Positions 22,904 to 30,968 of a stretch of 33,858 nt of DNA are shown here, piece by piece. This DNA is from Caryophanales bacterium (lineage in GTDB: Bacteria; Bacillota_I; Bacilli_A; RFN20; CAG-449). How positions within the stretch are numbered: the first letter of the stretch is position 1; the number at the start of each line of letters is the position of its first letter. The stretch spans positions 1-33,858 of the forward strand of contig JAQXGN010000057.1 in NCBI GenBank assembly GCA_029006735.1. Reading direction: 5' to 3'. The position numbers were made by a program, and so were the translations under genes. Under the pieces are notes generated by a model. That model was not told the DNA's origin, searched no databases, and saw only the letters and a list, made by a program, of their open reading frames with translations.

Positions 22904-25407
22904 CTTAATAATTGTTGAAATAATAAAGGAATCACTGCAATACCTAATAACCATAATAATTCCAAAGCATTTAAATGTGTTATTTTAAAGAAATTAGAAA
23001 AAAGAGGAATTTCAAGTAATATTAATTGAAGTCCAATACCAACAATTAATGACGCTGCTTTTAAGCCATTAAAATGTTTAAATAGATCTTTTAAATTTGC
23101 TCTAACATTACTCATGCCAAGCATATGGAATAATTGCGTCATGCCTAATGTTGTAAAAGCAAACGTTCTAGCTTTAGTTAAAACCGCTTCATCTTGAAGA
23201 ATATATCTTATTGTCGATAAAGAAAAGGATAAATCTTGGCTTTTTAGCGCGATAATAGGATATATCAAGAAGCTAGCACTAGTTAAAATAAAGATTAAGA
23301 TTCCATAAAATAGTGTGATAAAAAGCCCTTTATTTGCAAATATTGATTCATCTTTTTTTCTTGGTTCATCATCCATAATATCTGTATATTTTTTATCACT
23401 ACCTAATGCTAAAGCAGGTAAAGAATCCGATATTAAATTAACCCATAAAATATGAATAGATAATAATGGGGTTGGTAATTTTAATAAAACAAACAAAACG
23501 ACGCTTAATATTTCACCTAAATTACTAGATAAAAGAAATAGTACTGCTTTTTTTATGTTTATATAAACATTTCTACCTTCCTCTATCGCATTTTCTATTG
23601 TTGAGAAATTGTCATCCGTTAATACCATATCTGCTGATTCTTTTGCAACATCTGAGCCTTTTTCTCCCATTGCAATACCTATATCGGCTTTTTTTAATGC
23701 CGGACAATCATTTACTCCATCACCAGTCATCGCTACAACATAATTCTTCCTTTGATAATAATCGATTATCATAGCTTTATGAGAAGGGTTAGCTCGTGCA
23801 AAAACTTTATATTTATCAATTGGTTCTCCTTTTTCAATTAATTGATCTAATTCATCTCCTGTAATGCATTCATCTATTAAATCTGTAATACCCGCTTGCT
23901 TTGATATTTCATATGCCGTTATTTTATGATCTCCAGTTATCATTATTGTTTTAATTCCTGCTTTCTTTAATACGGAAATTAAATCTGCTATATTTTCTCT
24001 AATTGGATCAGAAAAACCAACCACTCCTAAAAATGAAAATACTTTATCATCATATGAGCAAGCAAAAGCAAGAGTTCTATACCCTCTTGTTTGTAAATCT
24101 AACAATGTTTCATTGATTCTATATTTATATAAAGAAATATTACTACCATTAAACATTGTACTACATTTAGAAATAATTATCTCAGGAGCCCCTTTATATA
24201 AATATACCTTCTTTCCATCTTTCTTTATAATACATGACATTATTTTTAATTCACTTTCAAACGGTCTTTCTTTTATCTTTATTGTTCCTTTATCCGCTAA
24301 AAACCCGTTGTTTTTACAATAATTAACTAATGCTACATCAATTGGATCTCCTTTATTCTCTTTTAATGAATTACAGAATAAAAATGCATCTTTTAGTAGT
24401 CCCTCTACCTTGCTAGTTTCTTCTATTCCAGAATATATTTTTTGCACTTCTAATTCATTTTTTGTAATTGTTCCTGTTTTATCTGTACACACTATATTTA
24501 CTGATCCTAATGTTTCTACTGAAGGTAATTTCCTTACAATTGTCTTCTTCATTGCAAGTTTTCTTACCCCTAAAGAAAGAACAATTGTTACAACTGCAGG
24601 TAATCCTTCTGGTATTGCTGCAACTGCTAAAGAGATTGAAAATATCAGCATTTCAATTCTATCCATTTTAAAAATCATCGCAATAAGAAATACAACCAAT
24701 ACAATTCCAACAATGATAATTCCTAACCATTTAGATAGCTTTTCTAATCTTTGTTGTAATGGAGTAATCATCTTTTCATTAGTATTTAACTGCTTTGCAA
24801 TTTTACCTACCTCAGTCTGCATTCCAATTCCATATACTATTCCTTCACAATTACCAGAAATTACTTTACTAGATGCAAACGCATCACATAAACGATCAAT
24901 AATATTATTGGATTTTACTTTATTACACTTATCTTTTTTCTCAACCGGAAAAGATTCTCCCGTTAATAAAGATTCATCTATTTTCAAATTGTTACAATCG
25001 GTAATATGAATATCTGCAGGAACAATGTCGCCTTCTTCTAAATACACAACATCACCAATTGTTAGATACTTTGTATCTATTTCTATTAAATTACCATCAC
25101 GATATACTTTGGCATTCGGACTAGATAACTTTTTTAATGCAGCGATTGAATTTTCTGCTTTTATCTCTTGTATTGTCCCAATTGTTGAATTAATAACTAA
25201 TACAATAAATATTATTATTGAATCGACATATTCACCTAATAATATCGATAATATCGTTGCAAATAGCAAAAGATAGACTGTCACATCTTTAAATTGTGAA
25301 AGTACTATCTTAATGATTGATTGTTTCTTTTGTTTTTCTATTTCATTTAATCCATATTCTTGATTCTTTTTTATAGCTTCTTGCTGAGTTAGACCTTTTT
25401 TCTCCAT
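22879..25407 (-). CDS. Calcium-translocating P-type ATPase, type IIA
   Basis: An 842-residue ATP-driven calcium pump of the SERCA/SPCA (PMR1) kind. It has the N-terminal cation-ATPase domain, LTGES (148-152) in the actuator, the phosphorylation motif DKTGT (309-313), KGAPE in the nucleotide domain, the hinge TGDGVND, and ten predicted membrane helices. Calcium-site residues are present: IPEGLP in M4 (E267), the N and E of SSNLGE in M5, and the N and D of WVNLISDSLP in M6. The ATG follows GAGGA. It lies downstream of the M50-like membrane protein on the same strand, but a terminator-like hairpin stands 20 bases before its ATG, so readthrough or attenuation is possible. Confidence 0.95.
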   Translation of the reverse strand: MEKKGLTQQEAIKKNQEYGLNEIEKQKKQSIIKIVLSQFKDVTVYLLLFATILSILLGEYVDSIIIFIVLVINSTIGTIQEIKAENSIAALKKLSSPNAKVYRDGNLIEIDTKYLTIGDVVYLEEGDIVPADIHITDCNNLKIDESLLTGESFPVEKKDKCNKVKSNNIIDRLCDAFASSKVISGNCEGIVYGIGMQTEVGKIAKQLNTNEKMITPLQQRLEKLSKWLGIIIVGIVLVVFLIAMIFKMDRIEMLIFSISLAVAAIPEGLPAVVTIVLSLGVRKLAMKKTIVRKLPSVETLGSVNIVCTDKTGTITKNELEVQKIYSGIEETSKVEGLLKDAFLFCNSLKENKGDPIDVALVNYCKNNGFLADKGTIKIKERPFESELKIMSCIIKKDGKKVYLYKGAPEIIISKCSTMFNGSNISLYKYRINETLLDLQTRGYRTLAFACSYDDKVFSFLGVVGFSDPIRENIADLISVLKKAGIKTIMITGDHKITAYEISKQAGITDLIDECITGDELDQLIEKGEPIDKYKVFARANPSHKAMIIDYYQRKNYVVAMTGDGVNDCPALKKADIGIAMGEKGSDVAKESADMVLTDDNFSTIENAIEEGRNVYINIKKAVLFLLSSNLGEILSVVLFVLLKLPTPLLSIHILWVNLISDSLPALALGSDKKYTDIMDDEPRKKDESIFANKGLFITLFYGILIFILTSASFLIYPIIALKSQDLSFSLSTIRYILQDEAVLTKARTFAFTTLGMTQLFHMLGMSNVRANLKDLFKHFNGLKAASLIVGIGLQLILLEIPLFSNFFKITHLNALELLWLLGIAVIPLLFQQLLRKTYKRGL

Positions 25408-25426
25408 AATATATCCTCGATATAAA

Positions 25427-25454
25427 AAACCTTTAACATTACTGCTAAAGGTTT
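25427..25454 (-). terminator. Terminator-like hairpin directly before the calcium ATPase
   Basis: AAACCTTTA and TAAAGGTTT form a 9-bp stem, followed by TTTTTT on the minus strand. It ends the upstream membrane-protein transcript. A TTGTCA sequence with a CATATA-type -10 lies upstream of it, so it may also act as an attenuator in the ATPase leader. Confidence 0.8.
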
Positions 25455-25500
25455 ATTCACTAAATATATATGTTCAAAATATTTAATTATGACAAAAATT

Positions 25501-26628
25501 TTAATCTGCCCATTCTGGATGTTCTTTTAATACTATTTGTTCTACTTCTTCAATTAATTTAGTTTCTTCATCAACACGTGCTACATAACGATATTTTTTC
25601 TTTGTTTTTTCTATTGAAGTTATTGTTTTATGATATTCTTCATAATTTACATCAATAAATGTAGAGATATACAAAGAAGTTTTAATACTTTCATAATTCT
25701 TTCTATCAGTTAAAACATGTCTTGTCCCAGAATCTAATTTCCAATAGAAATCTTCTAATTCTTTAAACTCTTGATTTCTACACATATTAAATATTTTTGA
25801 TATTAATGCAGTACTAATATGATACTCTTCAATAAAATATTTATTATTTGTTGCGATAAAGGATGCAAGTTCAGTCATTTCTTCTACTTTATTATTATCC
25901 AATAAATAATAGTAATTATAAATGTTACCTTCCATTCTTAATGGATCAAGCGCATCTTTATAATCACAGTATTCAATATCTCCATCAGTTAATAAAGCAT
26001 GTTCATTTAATAGATTTCTATGATAAACATCTAATGCATTTTCTTTTTTAATTAAAGATAAAATATATCCATCATTTAAATGATCCATTTTTCCAGGAAT
26101 CATATTAATAATAAATGAGGCAATATAGAAAAAGCTTTCAAATAGAAAGAAATATCTTACAGACTCATTGTCAGATAAAAATGACAACGAAATTGTTAAC
26201 ACTAAAACAAAAAGTAATGCAATAGTTCCTCCCCAATGAGCTAATTTATAATTGATTCTCTCTTTCTTTGGTAAGAATTGTACTTTACAAGAAAAATCGA
26301 ATTTTGATCCAGGATATATTTTTACTTTTCCATTATTAACTAATAATCCAATAACAAATAAATTGACATAGGAAATTCCATAGCCCGCGATTTTACCAAA
26401 AATTAATTTGCCCACCAAATAAGCTAAAGCACCAGTTACAAATCCATATACTAGGAATACTGCCATTGATACATATCCATTTCCAATAATATTGATAGAG
26501 ATTCCTGCTTCATTTGTAGCCACCCATAAAAATACACAGCCAATGACAATTAGTGCAATATAAACAAGCCATGAAATATTAATTGAAGGACTCTTTTTGT
26601 CATTTTTTACTTCTTCTTTATTTTCCAT
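25501..26628 (-). CDS. Membrane protein resembling an M50 (site-2) protease without the zinc motif
   Basis: A 375-residue protein with about six membrane helices in the first 190 residues and a cytoplasmic helical tail. The pattern fits small Bacillota M50-family metallopeptidases: a segment YLVGKLIFGK (70-79) where active members have HELGHLIFGK, then IAGYGISYVNLFVIGLLV, the conserved LAHWGGTIA helix, and NMIPGKMDHLNDGY (175-188) corresponding to the second metal-site motif N-x-x-P...DG. The HExxH ligands are thus gone while the later Asp-Gly remains. I infer a pseudoprotease; another membrane family is possible. The start at 26628 follows AAGGAGA; the track start at 26667 is upstream of the promoter -10 and is rejected. 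Confidence 0.65.
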   Translation of the reverse strand: MENKEEVKNDKKSPSINISWLVYIALIVIGCVFLWVATNEAGISINIIGNGYVSMAVFLVYGFVTGALAYLVGKLIFGKIAGYGISYVNLFVIGLLVNNGKVKIYPGSKFDFSCKVQFLPKKERINYKLAHWGGTIALLFVLVLTISLSFLSDNESVRYFFLFESFFYIASFIINMIPGKMDHLNDGYILSLIKKENALDVYHRNLLNEHALLTDGDIEYCDYKDALDPLRMEGNIYNYYYLLDNNKVEEMTELASFIATNNKYFIEEYHISTALISKIFNMCRNQEFKELEDFYWKLDSGTRHVLTDRKNYESIKTSLYISTFIDVNYEEYHKTITSIEKTKKKYRYVARVDEETKLIEEVEQIVLKEHPEWAD

Positions 26629-26648
26629 AATTTCTCCTTTTATTTTAT

Positions 26649-26667
26649 TTGGAATTATATATTCCAA
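26649..26667 (-). promoter_or_regulatory. Palindromic operator-like site around the -10 of the M50-like gene
   Basis: TTGGAAT-TATAT-ATTCCAA is a perfect 7-bp inverted repeat. On the minus strand it contains TATAAT (26659-26654) at its centre, about 20 bases upstream of the ribosome binding site. A repressor site is inferred. Confidence 0.45.
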
Positions 26668-26832
26668 TCTTATTATGATATTCGTATAGACAATATCATC
26701 CGACGTAATATCTTTTAGCTTTTCGCCATCTATACTTTTATTAATAATACAAATTAAATATTATTATCTATCAAGATACTATTAAATCATATCATTTTTA
26801 TAATAGGATTTGTATTTAAATATTTGATAATA

Positions 26833-28011
26833 TCAATAATTCTCTTTCAAATTGGTTTTAATTGTAAAAAGAATTATTATACCAACGATTTGAATAATAC
26901 CAAATAATAAATACATTCCATCAAACCCAATGTTTTTATAAATAAAAGGACTTATTAAAATACCTAATGCTGCAAATAAATTTATTTCAATAGACATTAA
27001 AGTAATACCTTTAGTAGTCAAATTTGATCCTAATATATGTTTTACAATCGGCATATGAGATAGTAAGAAGAACCCCCAAGCAACGCCTCTTAATAATGGG
27101 ACAGCAATTTTTAAACCCAATAAAGGAATTGGTAAACTCATAATAACAAATCTAATTGACATAATGATAGAAGCGATATAAAGGAGAAACTTATAAACAT
27201 TAGGATTTTTAATTAATTTACTACCTAAAAAAAGAATAATTACTTCAATGCCAACTTGGGCAGCAAACATATATCCCCATTCACCTACACTCACACCTAA
27301 TTCATTAAAATAAGTAGAACAATATGATTCTCCAACGGTCCATATACCTAATACAAAGAAATAGAAAATCAAATACTTAATAAATGTTTTATTTTTTATT
27401 ACTTCTAAAAAGGTAATCTTTGTCTTCTTTTTATCTTCACTTGAATTATCATTAACTGGTACGATAAAAAAATAAATTACCAAGGTAATAACAAAGAATA
27501 ATGCTGCTACTAAAAACATCCACTTAAATGGTTCTTCTCCATTTATTTCCTTAATTTTATCAATAATAAACCCACCTAATAACAAAACAATAAAATAACC
27601 AAATGAGCCAAAAGATCGCACAGTTGAATATTGTTTGTTTTCTTTTTCACATATTTTAACTGCTACACCATCTTCCATAGAAAATAGAGTATTATTATGC
27701 AATGAATATATTAGAGTTAGAAATAAAATCACCCAATAATTTGCGATAAAACCAAATATAAGAGCAACAATCATATTAATAACTGTAACTATCTTTATTA
27801 ATAAAATATTTCTTTTAATCCCCTTAGAAATTTTACCATATAGATAATTACCTACTACCGTTCCTAAAGGTATAATCATTAATAAGACACTTCTTTGAAA
27901 ATCCGTAAATCCAAGCGAAATAAAATATAACGCTAAAAAAGGTGAAAACAATGCATCACCCATAAATACTGATAAATACGCTAATCTAATTTTATTAATG
28001 TTTCTTTCCAT
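26833..28011 (-). CDS. Major facilitator superfamily transporter
   Basis: A 392-residue protein with 12 predicted membrane helices in two halves joined by a charged loop (VPVNDNSSEDKKKTK, about 202-216). The loop between helices 2 and 3 has the LYGKISKGIKRN variant of the MFS G-x-x-x-D-R-x-G-R-R motif. The stretch YSTVRSFGSFGYF before helix 5 is typical of the MFS_1-like group that includes LacY- and nucleoside-type symporters. Substrate unknown. The gene overlaps the end of the upstream P-type ATPase by 17 bases; GTGATC directly precedes the ATG and fits the anti-Shine-Dalgarno sequence in the correct register. The 164-base gap after it shows no convincing terminator. Stop codon is TGA. Confidence 0.88.
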   Translation of the reverse strand: MERNINKIRLAYLSVFMGDALFSPFLALYFISLGFTDFQRSVLLMIIPLGTVVGNYLYGKISKGIKRNILLIKIVTVINMIVALIFGFIANYWVILFLTLIYSLHNNTLFSMEDGVAVKICEKENKQYSTVRSFGSFGYFIVLLLGGFIIDKIKEINGEEPFKWMFLVAALFFVITLVIYFFIVPVNDNSSEDKKKTKITFLEVIKNKTFIKYLIFYFFVLGIWTVGESYCSTYFNELGVSVGEWGYMFAAQVGIEVIILFLGSKLIKNPNVYKFLLYIASIIMSIRFVIMSLPIPLLGLKIAVPLLRGVAWGFFLLSHMPIVKHILGSNLTTKGITLMSIEINLFAALGILISPFIYKNIGFDGMYLLFGIIQIVGIIILFTIKTNLKENY

Positions 28012-30517
28012 GATCACATTTTTTTATTATGAATTCTACTAACATTTTTGATCCAATAAATACAATAATACCAATTATGAATGCAACAAAAATCATGATC
28101 CATTCATCTGTGTTTAATGCACTTTGATTAAGCTTAACTATATTATTAGATGTTATTGGAATAAATAACATACATATCGCAACAATCGACATAGAAACAA
28201 ATACCATAATACGGAATTTATTTAATGGTAAGCAGTGGAATAATAAGGTAATGACTGCCATTAAAGTAATATATGTAGCAGCAATTGTAGCTGCATTATC
28301 TGGCGAAGCATTGAATATTCCATTATTGCACAAAATAACTAACACAATAACCCCAATAGCGTATGTTAATCCACCTGGAACAGCCTTAACTAAAACATTC
28401 TTTAAGAATCCACCTTTAATTTTTCGATTATTAGGTTGTAAAGCTAATAAGAATGATGGAATTCCACTACAAAATATTTCAAGAATTAAAAGATTACTTG
28501 GTTGGAATGGATATAAAGAACTTAAAGTAACAATAAAAGCAAAAATGGTTTTCATTAAAAATAATGATGCTACTTCGGTAATATTATTAATAACTCTTCT
28601 ACCCTCTTCAACTACTTTTGGTAGACAAGCAAAATTAGAATCTACTAATACTAAAGAAGATACATTTCTAGCAGCTTCCGATCCACTTGCCATAGCAATA
28701 GAGCAATCTGCAATCTTTAACGCTAAAATATCATTAACTCCATCACCTGTCATCGCTACGGTTTTATGTGCCTTTTTTAGTGCAGAAACAATCATAGCTT
28801 TTTGTTCTGGAGCAACTCTACCAAATACCGTATATTTTGTTGCAGCTTCTGCTACTTGTTCCAGAGTTAATCCCTCTAATGATATATATTTTTCTGCATT
28901 AACTACCCCTGCTTCATGTGCTACTTTACTAACAGTCAAAGCATTATCTCCAGAAATAATCTTTACTTCAACATCGTTAGAAGCAAACCATTTTAATGTA
29001 TCATATGCTTCTTTACGGATGTGATCTTTAATAATATAAACTTGCAAAGGATATGGTTTTCCTTTAACTTCATTAGAAACAATATCGTCCACTTGTGCTA
29101 ATAACAAAACACGATATCCTTGCTTTGTATATTCTTCTAATTCTAAAACTAAATTATCTTTTTTATCTAAAACAAATTCTGGTGCACCAAGAACATATGT
29201 TCCTATCTTATCAAACTTTGCACAACACATTTTTCTATCACTAGAAAATGGAATTTTTTCTAATACTTTATATTCATTATTCCCAGGATGAACATCTAAT
29301 ATTGCTTTAGCAGTTTGATTTTTTTCTTCGAATGCAGATAATAAATTTCCAACAAGTATACTTGAAGATATTGATGAATGATGAATTGTTTTTTCATCAA
29401 ATAAAGTCATTGTTCCATCAGTGATTGTCCCTGTTTTATCAAGGCACAAAACATCAGTTCTAGCCAACATTTCAATTGAATATGAATCTTGAACAAGTGT
29501 CTTTCTTTTAGCAAGAGCAATAACAGAAACCATTAAAGAAACTGATGTAGTTAAATATAAGCCAGATGGAATTAAAGCAATCATCGAACTTCCAGTAGTT
29601 TTTAATATTTCTTGAATCTCTATCCAATTTTTTGTCCATCCTACTGAACTCCATTGAGTTAAGAAATTATAAATTGCAAATGGAACAACGCATAAAGATA
29701 CTGCTCCTATAATATAATTCAAAGATTTTAAGATAACTGAATTGTTCTTTTTTTCTTTCTTTGCTTTTTCTTGTAATTTAGTGACATAGTTATCTGATCC
29801 AATATGTTCTGCTTTACAAATACAGCTACCACTAGAAATAAATGAACCTGCAAAAACCATATCTCCAACAGATTTTTTTACTGGTAAAGATTCACCAGTT
29901 AATAATGATTCATTCACTTCAACAACACCATCAATAATAATAGAATCAGTAACGATTTTTTTGCCAAGTGAAAGTTTTATTAAATCATCTAAAACAATTT
30001 CTGATGCATCAACATCTTCAACTTGTCCTTCTCGAATTACCTTAACCTTCTCTTTAGTTTCTAATGATAATTTATCAACAACTTTTTTTGCTCTAATCTC
30101 TTGAACAATCCCAATAACTAAATTACTACCAATAATAAGAAGAAAGAAATAATCTGTTATACTTGTATCTTGAGCGATAAGAAGAATGAGTAATATGGAA
30201 AAAAGAAGAATATTTAAATATGTGAAAATATTTTTAATAATAATTTGCAAATATGAACGTTCATATCTTTTTTTTGGTTTATTTACTAATCCTTGTTCTT
30301 TTCTTTCACTAACTTGACTATATGCTAAACCACGATCTTTTTTAGGATTAAAACGAATAATTGCATTTTCAACATCAGTTTCGACTTTTTTGAATTCTCT
30401 TGTGCTTTCAAGGTTTTTGAAATCGTCTTCATCTTCAATAATGATTGTTTTTTTCTTTTTTCTTAAAACACGAAAGATGGTAGTTTCATCACTATGTTGT
30501 TTGTTGTCTTCTTTCAT
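27995..30517 (-). CDS. CtpE-like cation-transporting P-type ATPase
   Basis: An 840-residue P-type ATPase with LTGES (206-210), DKTGT (360-364), the APEFV block and TGDGVNDILAL. M4 reads ALIPSGLYLTTS (314-325) where typical calcium pumps have PEGLP. The N-terminal signature GLAYSQVSERKEQGLVN and the block MLARTDVLCLDKTG are those of the CtpE group, in which a mycobacterial member imports calcium. It differs from the other ATPase in this window. An unusual charged N-terminal extension of about 60 residues (RKKKKTIIIEDEDDF and onward) precedes the core. ATG at 30517 has AAAGG upstream; the track's GTG overlaps that site. It is followed by an overlapping MFS gene. The transported ion is inferred. 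Confidence 0.9.
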   Translation of the reverse strand: MKEDNKQHSDETTIFRVLRKKKKTIIIEDEDDFKNLESTREFKKVETDVENAIIRFNPKKDRGLAYSQVSERKEQGLVNKPKKRYERSYLQIIIKNIFTYLNILLFSILLILLIAQDTSITDYFFLLIIGSNLVIGIVQEIRAKKVVDKLSLETKEKVKVIREGQVEDVDASEIVLDDLIKLSLGKKIVTDSIIIDGVVEVNESLLTGESLPVKKSVGDMVFAGSFISSGSCICKAEHIGSDNYVTKLQEKAKKEKKNNSVILKSLNYIIGAVSLCVVPFAIYNFLTQWSSVGWTKNWIEIQEILKTTGSSMIALIPSGLYLTTSVSLMVSVIALAKRKTLVQDSYSIEMLARTDVLCLDKTGTITDGTMTLFDEKTIHHSSISSSILVGNLLSAFEEKNQTAKAILDVHPGNNEYKVLEKIPFSSDRKMCCAKFDKIGTYVLGAPEFVLDKKDNLVLELEEYTKQGYRVLLLAQVDDIVSNEVKGKPYPLQVYIIKDHIRKEAYDTLKWFASNDVEVKIISGDNALTVSKVAHEAGVVNAEKYISLEGLTLEQVAEAATKYTVFGRVAPEQKAMIVSALKKAHKTVAMTGDGVNDILALKIADCSIAMASGSEAARNVSSLVLVDSNFACLPKVVEEGRRVINNITEVASLFLMKTIFAFIVTLSSLYPFQPSNLLILEIFCSGIPSFLLALQPNNRKIKGGFLKNVLVKAVPGGLTYAIGVIVLVILCNNGIFNASPDNAATIAATYITLMAVITLLFHCLPLNKFRIMVFVSMSIVAICMLFIPITSNNIVKLNQSALNTDEWIMIFVAFIIGIIVFIGSKMLVEFIIKKCDHGKKH

Positions 30518-30621
30518 TAGATTCACACCTTTCTTGGTTACTATATTAATTAGTATATCAATTATATTTTTTCTTTAAAAGAATAAACAATTCTTTTAAT
30601 ATTATTTACGGTTTTTTAACC

Positions 30622-30662
30622 AAAAAAGTACTCATAGATTATTGCTTTTCTGTGAATACTTT
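30622..30662 (-). terminator. Terminator of the SpoVIF-like gene
   Basis: On the minus strand AAAGTATTCA pairs with TGAGTACTTT (one T-G wobble), followed by a T-run. It starts 7 bases past the stop. Confidence 0.75.
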
Positions 30663-30668
30663 ATTGTT

Positions 30669-30914
30669 TTACATAATATTTTTTAAATCTTTAGGAATTT
30701 TATCTTTCTTAACAGCATTGATAATTTTTTCTTCTTTTTCTTTTGATACTTCTTTACCTGCTAGTCGAGCAACATCTTTAATCAATTTTCGTAAATTTTT
30801 TTCATCATTAAGATCTTTCCCGCTCACTGATTTAGCCAGTTTAACAATATCATCTTTTTTAACACTTGTTTTTGTTTCAACTTTTTCAAAAATAGAATCA
30901 CTTTTATTTGACAT
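30669..30914 (-). CDS. SpoVIF-family (stage VI sporulation protein F) homologue
   Basis: An 81-residue, highly charged protein whose full length follows the SpoVIF (YjcC) family: IFEKVETKTSVKKDDIVKLA (about 8-27), then the KDLNDEKNLRKLIKDVARLA block, VSKEKEEKIINAV and a C-terminal KIPKDLKNIM. In Bacillus the protein is needed for late spore-coat maturation; relatives also occur in non-sporulating Bacillota with no known role. The ATG at 30914 follows AGGAGA; the TTG at 30920 in the ORF track is rejected. It has its own promoter (TTAACA-17-TACTAT) and terminator, so it is monocistronic, after der. The family match is by eye and the role is open. Confidence 0.75.
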   Translation of the reverse strand: MSNKSDSIFEKVETKTSVKKDDIVKLAKSVSGKDLNDEKNLRKLIKDVARLAGKEVSKEKEEKIINAVKKDKIPKDLKNIM

Positions 30915-30932
30915 AATCAACTCTCCTATAAC

Positions 30933-30961
30933 ATAGTATGAGTAATCTGCCTAATTGTTAA
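30933..30961 (-). promoter_or_regulatory. Promoter of the SpoVIF-like gene
   Basis: TTAACA (30961-30956) and TACTAT (30938-30933) on the minus strand with a 17-base spacer; a housekeeping sigma-A type rather than a sporulation-sigma type. Confidence 0.55.
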
Positions 30962-30968
30962 TAAAATT

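Noticed and set aside
24410-25009. 199-residue plus-strand ORF
   Set aside because: Antisense to the actuator and M3-M4 region of the calcium ATPase, which has clear family motifs; no initiation signals.
22857-25407. Defence-island reading of the giant DUF4011 gene
   Set aside because: No methyltransferase, restriction, toxin, integrase or phage genes are near; neighbours are transporters and a glycosyltransferase.
28251-29024. 257-residue plus-strand ORF
   Set aside because: It is antisense to the conserved core of the CtpE-like ATPase (DKTGT to hinge region); it has no ribosome binding site and a composition typical of a shadow frame.
30575-30599. Perfect 10-bp inverted repeat TTAAAAGAAT/ATTCTTTTAA as a terminator
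   Set aside because: No T-run follows on either strand, and the real terminator of the SpoVIF-like gene (30622-30662) is closer and better.
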